Shown: positions 26,667 through 37,485, numbered from the stretch's first letter. The stretch: DNA of 64,000 nucleotides from a gamma proteobacterium endosymbiont of Lamellibrachia anaximandri (GCA_016756855.1 JAESPD010000002.1:116991-180990); one strand, 5' to 3'. Made by a program: numbers and translations. The notes: a model not told the origin generated them from the sequence alone.

Positions 26667-29600
26667 AGCCCCAACTCCTTCCAGCGCTTTTCGATTCGTT
26701 TCAGGGAAATGGGATAGGCGGTCCCAAGCTCCTGAGCGAACAGGGAGACCCGCAACTCCTCAAAGTGCCAGCGCATCTCATCGATCCTCTCATCGCTGCG
26801 CCCATTTTTCCTGCACTGTTCATCCCACTGCTGCCACTGCTGATAGGCCTTTGCCATCTCCCGGATCTGCTGTTGATCACGGGCTGCAATGCTTTGCAGT
26901 TTTTCCAGACGCTTCTCCAGCGCCTGCAGATAACGGGGGAAATGGCCAAGTTGCTCCGCTGGCGTCACTCCCAGAAATCCTTTGAACACCAGGCGATCGA
27001 GTTGTTGTTGCATGTCGGCAGCGGATGCCATCCAGTTGATCTGCGTCGTGCCGGAGAGTTTTTTTCTGACCTTCTGGTACCATTCGATGATTTTTCCAAC
27101 CTCCTGGCAAACGTCGTTGGCCACCGTCATCATCGCATTGCGACAACGCTCTATTCGGTCGAGAAAAATCTCCTTGTCCCGTATCTCAGGCAACCCGTCC
27201 AGAAAGGTACGGTCGAGGATATAGGTAACCAACTCATCCTCCAGATTCTGCTGCCTCTCGACGGGCAGCCCCTCCGGCGCCTTGGGCACTTTGGCATATT
27301 GCAGGCGCATGCGCGCCAGGTTGGGCAGATTTTTGCGCAGATAGCGAATCTCTTTTGCCAGCTTGAGTTTGATCAGCCGCCGCACACCCGCCTTGTGGCT
27401 CTGATGAGCAGAGCCTTCCGAATCGAGCAGGCGGATGGCAACACTATCGCCCTCGTCCACCAACGCAGGAAATCCTTTCAGGGTGATACCACCGCGTTTT
27501 ACGGAGAGACTGGACTGCAGGGGACCGAAATTCCAATCGGTGAGGTCCTTCTGTTCGAGATCGGGTGAGGCAAGTTGCTGGAATCCTCTATGACTTGTCC
27601 GATGTGCCTTGTGCAGTGCACCAAGATTCCGGCCTGTTCCAATCTGTTTACCGGTTTCATCGACGACCTTGATCTGCATACGCAGATGCTCCGGCAGTTC
27701 GACATCTGACCAGGCATCCTCCGGCACATGGACGCCGGTAAGCTGCTTTAGACGCTCACCGAGCACCTGGATCAAAGGCCTGTCTGAGGGCTCAATCCCC
27801 TGCAGACAGGCATCGGCAAAGTCGGGAACCGGCACGAAAGACTTGCGCAGGGATTTTGGCAGCCCCCGAATCAGCGCAATGACCCGCTCCCGCAGCAATC
27901 CGGGTACCAGCCACTGACACCTGGCTTCGGTAACCTGACCCAGGACATCTTTCGGCACCACCAGTGAAATCCCGTCCTGCTGCTGCCCGGGATCAAAAGA
28001 ATACTCCAGGGGAAGCGCCATGCCGTTGATATCAAGATGGTTGGGGAATTGATCATCAGAGACGATTGAGGCCTCCTCCCTGATCAGGTCGGACTCACTG
28101 AGATAGAGCCGTTTAGATTCCTGTTTCGATTGCTTTTTCAGCCACTTCTCGAAGGCCGGCGTGGTGCAGATCCCCTCGGGGACGCGTTGGTCATAGAAAC
28201 CGTAGATGCGTTCCTCATCCACCAGGATGTCACGTCGACGGGATTTTGCCTCCAGATCATGGACTGAGGCGATCATCTCCTGGTTGTGCCGCCAGAAAGG
28301 GGCACGTGTCTGAAAATCCCCCTCCACCAGCGCAGAACGGACAAATATCTCCCGCGCCAGCTTTGGATCGATGGGACTGAAGTTAATCCTGCGCCTGGGC
28401 ACCAGCGTGAGTCCGTAGAGCGTAATCTTCTCGTATCCCGCCACCTGTCCCCGCCGCTTCTCCCAATGGGGCTCAGAATAGTTGTGCTTGAGCAGATGCC
28501 CGGCACAGGCCTCGATCCACTCCGGCTGAATGGTTGCATTGGTACGTGCATAGAGTTTAGTGGTCTCCACCAGCTCTGCCGCCATCACCCATTTGGGCGG
28601 CTTCTTGAACAGGCCGGAGCCGGGAAAGATAAAGAAGCGGCTGTTGCGCGCACCCAGATAATCCCGCTCCTTCGACCTGAATCCGATATGGCTCAGCAGA
28701 CCGCTGAGCATGGCGCGATGCACCTGCTCATAACCCGCCTCTTCCGTGTTCTCTTTGAAACCCATGCCGTGCATCTGCAGACGCAGTTGTGTGTGAATAT
28801 CGTGCCACTCCTGCACCCGCGTCCAGGAGAGAAATCGTGTTCGGCAATATTTTCTGAACTTGTTGCGCGTCAGGTGCTTGCGTTGGATCTCCAGATCCTC
28901 CCAGAGCTGGAAATAACCGAGAAAATCGGACTCGGCGTGGCGGAACAGGGCATGGGCCTCATCCGCCTGCTGCTGCTTGTCCAGCGGACGGTCTCGGGGG
29001 TCCTGTACACTGAGGGCGGCTGCGATTACCATCACCTCCCGCAGGCAGTGGCTGTGGGCCGCTGCAAGCAGCATACGTCCGATACGCGGGTCGACAGGTA
29101 ACTTGGCAAGTTGCCGACCAAGCTTAGTCACCCGTTGATCGCCACCGACTGCACCAATCTCTTCCAACACACCGTAGCCATCCTTGATGAGACGGCTATC
29201 CGGCGGATCCACAAAAGGGAATCTGTCGATCTCCCCAAAACCCAACAACTTCATCTGCAGAATGACCGATGCAAGATTGGTGCGTTGGATCTCCGGCTCG
29301 GTAAAGGGCGTACGGGACTCGAAATCCTCTTCCGAATAGAGCCTGATACAGACACCGTCAGCAACACGGCCACAACGCCCCATCCGCTGGTTTGCGGAGG
29401 CCTGTGAGATACGTTCAACAGGCAGGCGCTGCACCTTGCTCTTGTGGCTGTAGCGGCTGATACGCGCAAAGCCCGCATCGATGACATAGCGGATGCCGGG
29501 AACGGTGAGTGATGTCTCCGCCACGTTGGTGGCCAACACGATACGCCGCCCTCTGTGGGGTTTGAAAATATCTCCCTGCTCCGCCGGACTCAACCGGGCG

Positions 29601-30577
29601 TAGAGAGGCAGTACCTCGGTCAGGTCGAGTTTATGTTTGCGCAGATTCTCGGCAGTCTCCCGAATCTCCCGCTCGCCGCTGAGGAAGATAAGGATATCGC
29701 CCCGGTCGATACGGGAGAGTTCATCCACCGCATCCACGATAGCCACCTGCATCGGGTCGTCACGCTCACTGCTGCCCTCCTCTTCCGGAGCCTTGTAGCG
29801 AACCTCCACCGGAAAGGTCCGCCCGGAGACCTCGATCACTGGTGCATCACTGAAATGTTTGGAAAAACGGTCGGGGTCGATAGTAGCCGATGTGATGATC
29901 AGCTTCAGATCCGGGCGCTTGGGCAACAGGTTCTGCAGATAACCGAGCAGGAAATCGATATTGAGACTGCGTTCATGGGCCTCATCGATGATCAGGGTGT
30001 CGTATTGATTCAGGAAGGGGTCCTGCTGTATCTCCGCCAGCAGGATGCCGTCGGTCATCAACTTGACATGGGTGTTGGGTCCCACCCGGTCGCTGAAACG
30101 AACCTTGTAACCGACAGAGGCGCCGGTTTCCACCCCCAGCTCCGAAGCGATGCGGGATGAGAGGGTCCGGGCCGCGATGCGGCGCGGCTGGGTATGGCCA
30201 ATATACCCCCCCACTCCGCGGCCCAGACTAAGGCAGATCTTCGGCAGCTGGGTCGATTTGCCGGAGCCGGTCTCACCGCAGAGCACGATAACCTGATTCT
30301 CGGCGATCAGGACTTGTATATCTTCGAGGCGCGCGGTGATGGGCAGTTCCGGGGGGAAGGCCGCTTCGGGCAAGCTCTCCTGCCGTCGTTGCAGCCGCGC
30401 CTGCGAGGCCAGAATATCCCGGTTCAGCTTGAACAACCCCTGATCATAGGGTTCCCCTGACTTGCTCCGACGCTGCAGTCCCCGCAGACGCCGGACAAAA
30501 AGGTGCCGGTCAGCCTGCATACAGGTTTCGAGATCCGACTGTGACGGAAATGGCTGAGAGGTGCTGTTGTCGACCAA
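26663..30577 (-). CDS. hrpA: ATP-dependent RNA helicase HrpA
   Basis: DEAH-box helicase that in E. coli rescues stalled or collided ribosomes and processes mRNA. The 1304-residue protein has Walker [10 protein letters not shown] (101-109), [17 protein letters not shown] (DEAH at 198-201), the SAT motif, [28 protein letters not shown], the ratchet/HA2 and OB-fold regions, and the long C-terminal DUF3418. The start is a TTG; an ATG at 30520 would remove the 19-residue N-terminus that E. coli HrpA also has before its DR-rich helix. No good ribosome-binding site is seen. Its TAG stop lies within an interspersed repeat. Confidence 0.96.
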   Translation of the reverse strand: MVDNSTSQPFPSQSDLETCMQADRHLFVRRLRGLQRRSKSGEPYDQGLFKLNRDILASQARLQRRQESLPEAAFPPELPITARLEDIQVLIAENQVIVLCGETGSGKSTQLPKICLSLGRGVGGYIGHTQPRRIAARTLSSRIASELGVETGASVGYKVRFSDRVGPNTHVKLMTDGILLAEIQQDPFLNQYDTLIIDEAHERSLNIDFLLGYLQNLLPKRPDLKLIITSATIDPDRFSKHFSDAPVIEVSGRTFPVEVRYKAPEEEGSSERDDPMQVAIVDAVDELSRIDRGDILIFLSGEREIRETAENLRKHKLDLTEVLPLYARLSPAEQGDIFKPHRGRRIVLATNVAETSLTVPGIRYVIDAGFARISRYSHKSKVQRLPVERISQASANQRMGRCGRVADGVCIRLYSEEDFESRTPFTEPEIQRTNLASVILQMKLLGFGEIDRFPFVDPPDSRLIKDGYGVLEEIGAVGGDQRVTKLGRQLAKLPVDPRIGRMLLAAAHSHCLREVMVIAAALSVQDPRDRPLDKQQQADEAHALFRHAESDFLGYFQLWEDLEIQRKHLTRNKFRKYCRTRFLSWTRVQEWHDIHTQLRLQMHGMGFKENTEEAGYEQVHRAMLSGLLSHIGFRSKERDYLGARNSRFFIFPGSGLFKKPPKWVMAAELVETTKLYARTNATIQPEWIEACAGHLLKHNYSEPHWEKRRGQVAGYEKITLYGLTLVPRRRINFSPIDPKLAREIFVRSALVEGDFQTRAPFWRHNQEMIASVHDLEAKSRRRDILVDEERIYGFYDQRVPEGICTTPAFEKWLKKQSKQESKRLYLSESDLIREEASIVSDDQFPNHLDINGMALPLEYSFDPGQQQDGISLVVPKDVLGQVTEARCQWLVPGLLRERVIALIRGLPKSLRKSFVPVPDFADACLQGIEPSDRPLIQVLGERLKQLTGVHVPEDAWSDVELPEHLRMQIKVVDETGKQIGTGRNLGALHKAHRTSHRGFQQLASPDLEQKDLTDWNFGPLQSSLSVKRGGITLKGFPALVDEGDSVAIRLLDSEGSAHQSHKAGVRRLIKLKLAKEIRYLRKNLPNLARMRLQYAKVPKAPEGLPVERQQNLEDELVTYILDRTFLDGLPEIRDKEIFLDRIERCRNAMMTVANDVCQEVGKIIEWYQKVRKKLSGTTQINWMASAADMQQQLDRLVFKGFLGVTPAEQLGHFPRYLQALEKRLEKLQSIAARDQQQIREMAKAYQQWQQWDEQCRKNGRSDERIDEMRWHFEELRVSLFAQELGTAYPISLKRIEKRWKELGL

Positions 30578-30738
30578 GGTGGCTGTTGCTCATTTGACTG
30601 AAGATTGGGAGACGCTATTTTGTCACTCCCGAGCCGAACGGGGAATCCTCTCTTCACCAAATATTGTGTGTTTGCTGTCAGCGATGCTTTGGATAATATG
30701 TCGACTACTTTTCCCACGTAGCCCACTGGAGGCACGCA

Positions 30739-31401
30739 ATGGAGCCAGACTTCTGGATTGAACGCTGGCGGCAGAATCAGATCGGCTTCCACCAGTCCGA
30801 GATCAACACCCACCTTCAGGCATTCTGGAACAGCCTGAAGTTGGATGGCCAGGGCAGGATCTTTGTTCCCCTATGCGGAAAAAGCCGCGACCTGCTCTGG
30901 CTCCGCGCCCAGGGACATGAGGTGCTCGGTATCGAAATCAGTCCCATTGCAGTGAGGGATTTCTTCCAGGAGAACGATCTGACGCCCCAAATCACCCAAG
31001 CCGGTGCGTTCACTGAGTACTCGACCGACGGACTCACCCTGTTGCTCGGAGACTTTTTTGCTCTGATACAAGATGACCTGAAGAGTATAGGGGGAATTTA
31101 CGACCGGGCATCACTGGTCGCTCTGCCGCCTGAAATGCGGGCGCGCTATGCCAGACATCTTATTGACATCACGCCTTCAGCCGCGACAACGTTGCTGGTC
31201 ACCATGGAGTACGATCAAGCCGAGATGCAGGGTCCCCCTTTTGCGGTCCATGAAGATGAGGTGCGATTGCTCTATCAGGCAGACTATCAGATAGAAACCC
31301 TCTTCAGTCAGCAGATTCTGGATGAAAATTCGCAGTTTCGTAATAAGGGACTGAGCCAGCTCACCGAGAAAGTGTATCAACTACATAGCAGGCAGGGTTA
31401 G
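30739..31401 (+). CDS. tpm: Thiopurine S-methyltransferase
   Basis: Class I SAM methyltransferase of the TPMT family; in bacteria some members methylate selenite, tellurite or thiols. The 220-residue protein starts MEPDFWIERW and has FHQSEINTHLQAFW, VPLCGKSRDLLWL (motif I), HEVLGIEIS and YDRASLVALPPEMRARYA, all signatures of the family. GGAGG lies 6 bases before the ATG. It is monocistronic, diverging from hrpA and converging with the hydrogenase genes. A detoxification role is inferred. Confidence 0.94.
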   Translation: MEPDFWIERWRQNQIGFHQSEINTHLQAFWNSLKLDGQGRIFVPLCGKSRDLLWLRAQGHEVLGIEISPIAVRDFFQENDLTPQITQAGAFTEYSTDGLTLLLGDFFALIQDDLKSIGGIYDRASLVALPPEMRARYARHLIDITPSAATTLLVTMEYDQAEMQGPPFAVHEDEVRLLYQADYQIETLFSQQILDENSQFRNKGLSQLTEKVYQLHSRQG

Positions 31402-31467
31402 ATGCGTACAGCACCAAGTTTGAAATATGTGGCCAAGCTTGCCGCGCACAGTAACCCGACGCTGTTT

Positions 31468-31540
31468 TGTCGGATTACGTCGCGCATAAAAGTTTTGCCA
31501 AATTCCAGCTTGATGGCATTGCACGTCTAATCCGACCTAC
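31468..31540. repeat. Interspersed palindrome (GTCGGATTACG...CTAATCCGACCTAC)
   Basis: TGTCGGATTACG near 31468 and CTAATCCGACCTAC (31527-31540) are inverted arms separated by about 47 bases. It lies in the convergent gap between tpm and the hydrogenase large subunit, whose TAG stop (31539-31537) is part of the right arm. It differs from the GATCAAGCG repeat family but shares the terminal CCTAC. Confidence 0.6.
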
Positions 31541-33258
31541 GTCACCTTCACTTCGATCTTTTCCCCCGTTTCAGGATCAGACAGATGGACTGCACAGGCG
31601 ATGCAGGGGTCGAAACTGTGAATGGTGCGGAGGATCTCCACCGGCTGCTTGGGATCGACCACCTGATGGTTGTCCTGCAGTGCAGCTTCATAAGCGCCTG
31701 GTTGTCCCTGGGCATCCCGTGGACCGGCATTCCAGGTACTGGGTACGACCGCCTGATAGTTGGAAATCTTACCGTTTTCAATCACCACCCAGTGACCGAG
31801 TGCGCCGCGTGGCGCCTCCATGAAACCCACTCCCTGACAGCGGCTCGGCCAGGTTGATGGCTCCCAGAGTGCCTCGTTGAAGGTCTTGGTATCCCCCGCC
31901 TTGATATTGGCAATCAGTTGATCCTGCCAGCCCTGCATGGCATCGGCGATAATCTTGGTCTCCAGGGTTCGGGCCGCTGTTCTGCCAAGGGTGGAGAAAA
32001 GCGCCCTGACCGGCAGATCCAGGGTCTTGAGGGTCATATTGACCAGCTCCCTGGTCTGCTCGTGGCCTTTGGCATAGAGTATCAACACGCGAGCGAGAGG
32101 CCCAACCTCCATCGGTTTTCCTCTCCAGCGCGGGGATTTGATCCAGGAGTAGGACTCCTCCACATTCAAGTGTTTATAGGGTGGTTTCGGACCTGTGTAG
32201 TTAAGGTTGGTCTCGCCATCGTAGGGATGTTTAGGCACATCTTTGCCATCATCCTGGTCATACCAGGAGTGTGAAACGAACTCCTGAATCTCGTCAGGAT
32301 TGTTCATGTCCAGCGGATGAATAGTGGAGATGTCACGGTTCAGGATCACACCCGCAGGCAGGAAGTAGCTGGATGGATCATCCATGGTAGTACCCGGCAG
32401 GTCACCATAGGAGAGGAAGTTACCTACGCCCTCGCCTCTTTCACCCCAGTCCTTATAAAAACCTGCGATTGCCAGCGTGTCCGGCACATAGACTTGATCC
32501 ACGAACGCCTGCATCTGTGTGATGACATTCTGCACCTGTGCCAATTTCTTTGCGTTGATGGCGGAGTCGGAGTTGAGATCGATCGGGGAAGCCGTCCCGC
32601 CCACCAGGAAGTTCGGGTGAGGATTCTTACCACCGAAGATAGCATGCAACTTCACCACATCACGCTGCCAGCTCAAGGCCTCCAGGTAGTGGGAGACTGC
32701 CATCAGATTGGCTTCAGGGGGCAGTTTGTAGGCGGAGTGCCCCCAGTAGGCCTTGGCAAAGATGCCAAGCTGCCCGGCTTCGACAAAGCTTTTCAGCTTC
32801 TTCTTCATGTCGGAAAAGTAACCGGGCGAGGACTTGGGCCACTTGCTGATCGATTGGGCCAGTTGGGATGTCGCTCCAGGGTCGGCGGAGAGCGCAGATA
32901 CCACATCCACCCAGTCCAACGCGTGCAGGTGGTAGAAGTGCATCACATGATCATGGATATACTGCGCGCCGATCATCAGGTTGCGGATCAGTTGCGCATT
33001 GGGCGGGATCGGATAGTTGAGTGCATTCTCCACCGCTCTAACCGACGCGATACCATGAACCAAGGTACAGACACCGCAGATTCGCTGTGTATATGCCCAG
33101 GCATCCCGTGGGTCCCTGCCCTGCAGGATAAGTTCGATACCGCGCACCATGGTGCCGGAGGAGTAGGCAGTGGCGATCTTATCCCCCGCCATCTCTGCTT
33201 CGATCCTGAGGTGCCCTTCGATTCGTGTGATCGGATCTACGACGATACGTTCGCTCAT
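31537..33258 (-). CDS. hynL: [NiFe] hydrogenase large subunit (Isp-type, group 1e-like)
   Basis: Catalytic NiFe subunit of a membrane-bound H2-uptake hydrogenase. The 573-residue protein has the L1 motif RICGVC and the L2 motif DPCIACAVH; the 15 residues after that His form the C-terminal extension removed by the maturation endopeptidase. It begins MSERIVVDPITRIEGH. The ATG at 33258 follows AGGAG by about 10 bases. The gene order small subunit-isp1-isp2-large subunit is that of Thiocapsa HynS-Isp1-Isp2-HynL. A 63-bp gap before it contains a half repeat and a short GGGG/CCCC hairpin, which could set subunit ratio. Group assignment is from gene order. Confidence 0.95.
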   Translation of the reverse strand: MSERIVVDPITRIEGHLRIEAEMAGDKIATAYSSGTMVRGIELILQGRDPRDAWAYTQRICGVCTLVHGIASVRAVENALNYPIPPNAQLIRNLMIGAQYIHDHVMHFYHLHALDWVDVVSALSADPGATSQLAQSISKWPKSSPGYFSDMKKKLKSFVEAGQLGIFAKAYWGHSAYKLPPEANLMAVSHYLEALSWQRDVVKLHAIFGGKNPHPNFLVGGTASPIDLNSDSAINAKKLAQVQNVITQMQAFVDQVYVPDTLAIAGFYKDWGERGEGVGNFLSYGDLPGTTMDDPSSYFLPAGVILNRDISTIHPLDMNNPDEIQEFVSHSWYDQDDGKDVPKHPYDGETNLNYTGPKPPYKHLNVEESYSWIKSPRWRGKPMEVGPLARVLILYAKGHEQTRELVNMTLKTLDLPVRALFSTLGRTAARTLETKIIADAMQGWQDQLIANIKAGDTKTFNEALWEPSTWPSRCQGVGFMEAPRGALGHWVVIENGKISNYQAVVPSTWNAGPRDAQGQPGAYEAALQDNHQVVDPKQPVEILRTIHSFDPCIACAVHLSDPETGEKIEVKVT

Positions 33259-33321
33259 TTTTTCTCGTCTCCTGAAGGGGTTTCTTCTGCCCCACAAGTC
33301 CGGTCAAGCCGAACCTACACT

Positions 33322-34590
33322 CTATTCGTTATCTTCTACCAGATGTTCCGCCAACATCTCGGTCAGTCCAACCACCGGAAGTTCCACCCGATACTCTTCA
33401 AGGCCATCTTCCAGCATCAAGCGGCAATTGGCACAAGCCGTAACCAACTTGTCCACATTCAGCTCATCCAGCTGGCTCTTTTTCTTCGCGAACACCTTGA
33501 GTCGCAGTTCATCTGCCCGCTCATTGGCACTGACACCGCCACCACCACCGCAGCACCAATTCATCTCACGGTGATCACTCATCTCCACGAAGTTCGACGC
33601 AACCTGCTTAAGCAGATTGCGAGGGGGTTCCAACACTCCGCCCTTGCGCACGATCTGGCAGGGATCATGGAATGTCAGCCGCGCCTCATCCATACCCTGG
33701 GTCTTCAGTCTTCCCGCTGCTCGCAACTCATCCAGCAGTTCGAGAATATGCACCACCTTGAAGGGGTAACGCCGGCCGATCAGATTCGGCCCTTCCCAGC
33801 GGATGGCGGTATAGGCGTGGCCACACTCGGGACTGATGACATATTTGACCTGCAATTTCTCAGCGCCTTTCACCACCCGTTCAACCAATTCTGCGGCGAT
33901 ATCGCTACTGCCTATCTGGATACCTGCATTGGTCGCTTCAAATGCCTCTGAGCAGAGCGTCCAGCTGACCCCCGCCTGTTTGAAGATCCTGGCCAACGCC
34001 TCGATGTACTCAGGGAAATTCATAATCTCCATCGAGGAGAGCAGCGCCAGATAGTCAGCACCCTCCACATCGACCGGGACCTCCAGTCCGGTATCCGCCT
34101 CGATATGCCTGATCTGTGCCTGCACCGCGTGAAATTTCACCCCCATCGGGCTGCCGACCTTGATGGCACGGGTACTAGCGCCTTTCATGCCTTCGGGAGC
34201 ATTACCCGAGGCGACAAAACCTTCCCGTTCCTTGCGGATCATGTAGGCGATATCATTGCCCACCGGGCAGACCATGGAGCAGCGTCCACAGAGAGAGCAG
34301 GCGTCATAGACCAGCGGCTCCCACTCCTGCAATAGTTCATCGGTCACCGGCTGCGCCAGACCAAGCGCCTTCTTGATCCGTCCCCATAGAGTAAACTCCT
34401 GCTCCCAGATGCGGCGCAGGGGTTCAAGCTTGTTGATGGGGGTGTAACGGGGATCACCGGTTTCCGTGTAGAAGAGACAGGCCTCCGCACAGAGTCCGCA
34501 GTTGACGCAACTGGAAAAGAAGGCCGCCACCGGCGCATTGATCTCTTCACGCAATGCATTGAGTCCACGTTCCAGGGTTGCCTTACTCAT
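33322..34590 (-). CDS. isp2: Isp2: HdrD-like iron-sulfur subunit of the hydrogenase
   Basis: Cytoplasmic electron-transfer subunit related to heterodisulfide reductase HdrD and DsrK. The 422-residue protein has two 4Fe-4S sites (CVNCGLCAEAC and CSLCGRCSMVCPVG) and two CCG domains (one with CGHAY and HDPCQIVRKGG, the other with NWCCGGGGG and ACANCRLML) that hold the noncubane catalytic cluster in HdrB/D. The ATG overlaps the isp1 stop (ATGA). By family it passes electrons between hydrogenase and a thiol/disulfide or quinone; the partner is unknown. Confidence 0.93.
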   Translation of the reverse strand: MSKATLERGLNALREEINAPVAAFFSSCVNCGLCAEACLFYTETGDPRYTPINKLEPLRRIWEQEFTLWGRIKKALGLAQPVTDELLQEWEPLVYDACSLCGRCSMVCPVGNDIAYMIRKEREGFVASGNAPEGMKGASTRAIKVGSPMGVKFHAVQAQIRHIEADTGLEVPVDVEGADYLALLSSMEIMNFPEYIEALARIFKQAGVSWTLCSEAFEATNAGIQIGSSDIAAELVERVVKGAEKLQVKYVISPECGHAYTAIRWEGPNLIGRRYPFKVVHILELLDELRAAGRLKTQGMDEARLTFHDPCQIVRKGGVLEPPRNLLKQVASNFVEMSDHREMNWCCGGGGGVSANERADELRLKVFAKKKSQLDELNVDKLVTACANCRLMLEDGLEEYRVELPVVGLTEMLAEHLVEDNE

Positions 34591-35249
34591 GACTGTACCC
34601 CCCGGCGTCCGGCCATTGCACCGTTATACCAACGGGCCAAAGGAAATGTGAAGGTATGCATCAGTTTGGTAAAGGGGAATAGAACCATCAAAAACTCAAT
34701 GCTCAGGATATGTATCCCAAGCACAAGTGGATAGGGGACCAGCACACGGTGATAGGCCAGATAGCCGGTCACTATCGGCAGAAATGCGGCCAACCACACC
34801 AGATAATCCTCCGATCCGCTTAGAAATCGCTTCACCGAATGAGTGATGCGGTCGATCAGCATCGCAACCAACGTTACCATTGTCACCACTGCCACGGCAT
34901 TCACGATATGGTTGGAGAGTCCCGGCCACTTGATGCCCAGAACGCTGTGCAACAACTCGATATGGGGAACGAAAAACAGCAGGCAGATCAGAAACCCGAT
35001 ATGCCAGATGTAACCACCAATCACCGTAAACGGAGACCGTTTGAAGCTACCTGCTTCCGGCAGCATCCGGGTCACGACAGTACGCAACCCGGGGCCAAAC
35101 TCCTCGCCTTTTGGCTCCGCAAGATCCTGCTTCCGCCAAAGCAACACTATCTCCAGCAGACGGACGACAACGCCGATGACGAACACCGCCAGGGCAATAT
35201 CAAAGGCAGGTCCCTTAACCCACAACAGAAAGTCGATCGGGCTGCTCAT
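34587..35249 (-). CDS. isp1: Isp1: membrane cytochrome b subunit of the hydrogenase
   Basis: The 220-residue protein has five predicted membrane segments and a NarI/DsrM-like b-haem fold, with candidate haem histidines in the second, third and last spans (IWHIGFLICLLFFVPHIELLHS, HIVNAV, GIHILSIEFLM, KLMHTF; here shortened). It anchors the small subunit and moves electrons to or from the quinone pool. Both ends overlap neighbours by ATGA, giving tight coupling in the hynS-isp1-isp2 set. Confidence 0.92.
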   Translation of the reverse strand: MSSPIDFLLWVKGPAFDIALAVFVIGVVVRLLEIVLLWRKQDLAEPKGEEFGPGLRTVVTRMLPEAGSFKRSPFTVIGGYIWHIGFLICLLFFVPHIELLHSVLGIKWPGLSNHIVNAVAVVTMVTLVAMLIDRITHSVKRFLSGSEDYLVWLAAFLPIVTGYLAYHRVLVPYPLVLGIHILSIEFLMVLFPFTKLMHTFTFPLARWYNGAMAGRRGVQS

Positions 35250-36349
35250 GATGTTTTTTCCAGATCATCCACAGTGACAGTTTCATGCCTGGCAACTGCA
35301 TCCGCCCTGGCATTGCGGTTGAGCATACCGGCTGCGGCACCGACGGCCACACCGGCTACCGCACCAAGCCCAATGTTGCGGGCAATATCCCCGTCGGGGA
35401 TGGAGATGGCGTTATAGAATCCCCCCCCGTCCCAGAAATCGGGTTCGGAGCAACCCAGGCAGCCATGCCCGGACTCAACCGGCCAACTCGTACCCTGATT
35501 CCATTTGGTAGTGGCGCAGGCGTTGTAGGTCATAGGACCCTTGCATCCCATGCGGTAGAGACACCATCCCTTGCGTGCACCTTCGTCATCAAAGGTCTCT
35601 GCAAACAGGCCCTTATCGTAAAACGGGCGGCGATAGCAGCGATCATGAATGCTTTGGCCATAGAAGACCTTAGGCCGGCCCAAATCATCCAGCTCGGGCA
35701 GGCCACCAAAGGTCAGGAAGTGCGCCAACACGCCTGTAATCACCGTTGGGATTGGCGGACAGCCGGAGACATTGACCACCGGCTTGTCTTTGATGATCTC
35801 CGAAACCGACACTGCTCCGGTGGGGTTGGGATTGGCATGGGGCAGGCCACCAAAAGCCGCGCAACTTCCCACTGCGATGACTGCTGCGGCCCCCGCTACG
35901 GTCTCCTTGAGCATGTCGAGATTGCTGATACCGGCAATGGTTGAAAACCCAGGGTCTTTCAGCGGGATCGATCCATCGACCACCACCAGGTATTTACCGT
36001 GATTCTCATGCATCGCCGCTTCACGTGCGGCTTCGGCCCCCTCTCCGGCGGCCGCCTGAAGGGTGTGGTGATAGTCAAGAGAGATATGGTCGAAGATGAG
36101 ATTTTCTATGGTGGGGGCGTGGGCTCTGGTGAGGGATTCGGTACAACCTGTACACTCCTGAAAAGAGAGCCAGATCACCGATGGACGCCTGGCCTTCTCA
36201 AGCGCCGCAGCAATGGCCGGCACCATGGTTGGAGGCAGCGCCATCATCGAGGCAGTCGCAGTACAGAATTTTAGAAATCCCCGCCTTGAAACTCCCTGCT
36301 GTCGCAGGCTTTCACCGAGAGTTTTGGTCTCTGTTTTTGAGTCAGCCAT
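35246..36349 (-). CDS. hynS: [NiFe] hydrogenase small subunit, Tat-exported
   Basis: Electron-transfer subunit with three Fe-S clusters. The 367-residue precursor has a Tat motif SRRGFLKF (21-28) and the proximal-cluster motif QECTGCTES, then VGSCAAFGGLP, GCPPIPTVI and a Cys-rich C-terminal part (CYRRPFYDKG, GCKGPMTYNAC, GHGCLGCSEPDFWDGGGFY; each separate). A Gly-rich hydrophobic helix near 325-345 can anchor it in the membrane. The ATG at 36349 overlaps the previous stop (TGATG) and follows GGAG at 8 bases, so the upstream ATG at 36364 is rejected. Confidence 0.95.
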   Translation of the reverse strand: MADSKTETKTLGESLRQQGVSRRGFLKFCTATASMMALPPTMVPAIAAALEKARRPSVIWLSFQECTGCTESLTRAHAPTIENLIFDHISLDYHHTLQAAAGEGAEAAREAAMHENHGKYLVVVDGSIPLKDPGFSTIAGISNLDMLKETVAGAAAVIAVGSCAAFGGLPHANPNPTGAVSVSEIIKDKPVVNVSGCPPIPTVITGVLAHFLTFGGLPELDDLGRPKVFYGQSIHDRCYRRPFYDKGLFAETFDDEGARKGWCLYRMGCKGPMTYNACATTKWNQGTSWPVESGHGCLGCSEPDFWDGGGFYNAISIPDGDIARNIGLGAVAGVAVGAAAGMLNRNARADAVARHETVTVDDLEKTS

Positions 36350-36810
36350 CACGCCTTCTCCCATTGGTAGGATTGCTCAGCCGGTGCCCCAACATCAGGC
36401 GCACGCAAACGATTTTCGAGCCGTGAAATAGAGTCTGTGAGATCTGCAACCTGGGTAAAAAGGATCTCAGGCACCCGGGTAATTTCAATCTGAAGGGCGA
36501 TGCGCTCGCCTTCGGTATTTTTATGTTCAACGATCCAGACACCGGCAAATGCGGTTTCGTATATCTCGCTGGCACCCAGGGTTTCCAGCTTGACCGTCAC
36601 CTCTCCACGGTCCAGCGCGTCGAGCAGTTGCTCTTCATCACCAGGACCAAAGGGGATCGATCTCAGATCGATGGTAGTGGGTTCTTCTGTTTCGCCGAGG
36701 CGGCGCAGGGCATGAAGGATTTCATGCAGCAAGGGAATGGCATTGCCATGTTGAACAGACTGATCAACAGCGGCCTCTATACGTACATCGATGTCCTGCA
36801 GTTTTTGCAT
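36349..36810 (-). CDS. HupH/HyaF C-terminal-domain protein (hydrogenase maturation)
   Basis: The 153-residue protein matches only the C-terminal conserved half of HupH/HyaF: LLHEILHALRRLGETEEPTTIDL, SIPFGPGDEEQLLDAL, GEVTVKLE, YETAFAGVWIVEH and IEITRVPEIL. Full-length HyaF is about 285 residues, so this is a single-domain form, not obviously truncated because start and stop are clean. Family members assist Fe-S small subunit maturation or assembly. It is the gene just before the small subunit and overlaps it by one base. Confidence 0.83.
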   Translation of the reverse strand: MQKLQDIDVRIEAAVDQSVQHGNAIPLLHEILHALRRLGETEEPTTIDLRSIPFGPGDEEQLLDALDRGEVTVKLETLGASEIYETAFAGVWIVEHKNTEGERIALQIEITRVPEILFTQVADLTDSISRLENRLRAPDVGAPAEQSYQWEKA

Positions 36811-36934
36811 ACGAAACACCGTTCATTACATCTATTAGTAGATTATCTCTAACCGATAGAGAGGGTACTGACCCAGATCAGTTAGAGGCTAAAATTCGAT
36901 GATTTTATTGCGAAATATCGGTGCAATTTTCTTG

Positions 36935-37411
36935 TTATTTCTTGCCCCATTTACGAAGTATAGACAGAATCTCACCGACTGCCCTATCGATAGCAGGCAA
37001 AACCGTTTCGCTGGGTGATTCCCCCCAATCCAACGACTCTGGTTCAATTCCCACAAGCACCCTCTGTACAGGAAGCTGATCCGTCAGACGTGAGATATCC
37101 AACAGATCCGTCAATCCAACCTCATGCACACTCTGCCGGTTGCCGCTGAGATAACGATCCATTTTTTCATTGTGGAAGACCCTGACTGTGCCTGGTGAGC
37201 TGTCCATCCTCGCCGCATCAACCACGATCAATCCCTCTGCCCGTGCAATCGGCTCAGCCAGGGTAAAACTGAGGGTCCCGCCGTCCATATATTCGACACC
37301 CTTCAACTCACCATGTAACGCCTGCAACCGTTTCACCACATGCACGCCAACACCCTCGTCGCTCAGAAGCGTATTGCCTATGCCCAAAATAAGGACAGAT
37401 TGAATTGACAA
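36935..37411 (-). CDS. Hydrogenase maturation endopeptidase (HupD/HyaD type)
   Basis: Cleaves the C-terminal extension of the large subunit after nickel insertion. It contains SVLILGIGNTLLSDEGVGVH with the nickel-sensing Glu, VVDAARMD with the Asp, and SVHEVGLTDLL with the His. The TTG at 37411 is preferred: GGAG lies 8 bases before it and the protein then starts close to the first strand, as in HyaD (158 residues). The ATG at 37456 would add 15 uncharacteristic residues. It diverges from hypC. The 125 bp after it hold no gene. Confidence 0.92.
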   Translation of the reverse strand: MSIQSVLILGIGNTLLSDEGVGVHVVKRLQALHGELKGVEYMDGGTLSFTLAEPIARAEGLIVVDAARMDSSPGTVRVFHNEKMDRYLSGNRQSVHEVGLTDLLDISRLTDQLPVQRVLVGIEPESLDWGESPSETVLPAIDRAVGEILSILRKWGKK

Positions 37412-37485
37412 ATTTTTGCTCCTTGGGAGAATGGTCGTAAGGAATTTTCTATCCATAGGTTATAGCAACAGGTACCTCTCTGACC

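Noticed and set aside
32317..33951. 544-codon open frame on the plus strand
   Set aside because: It lies antisense to the hydrogenase large subunit and isp2, both of which have clear motifs. The translated sequence has no recognisable domain and its composition (His- and Arg-rich) is typical of a reverse-strand shadow.
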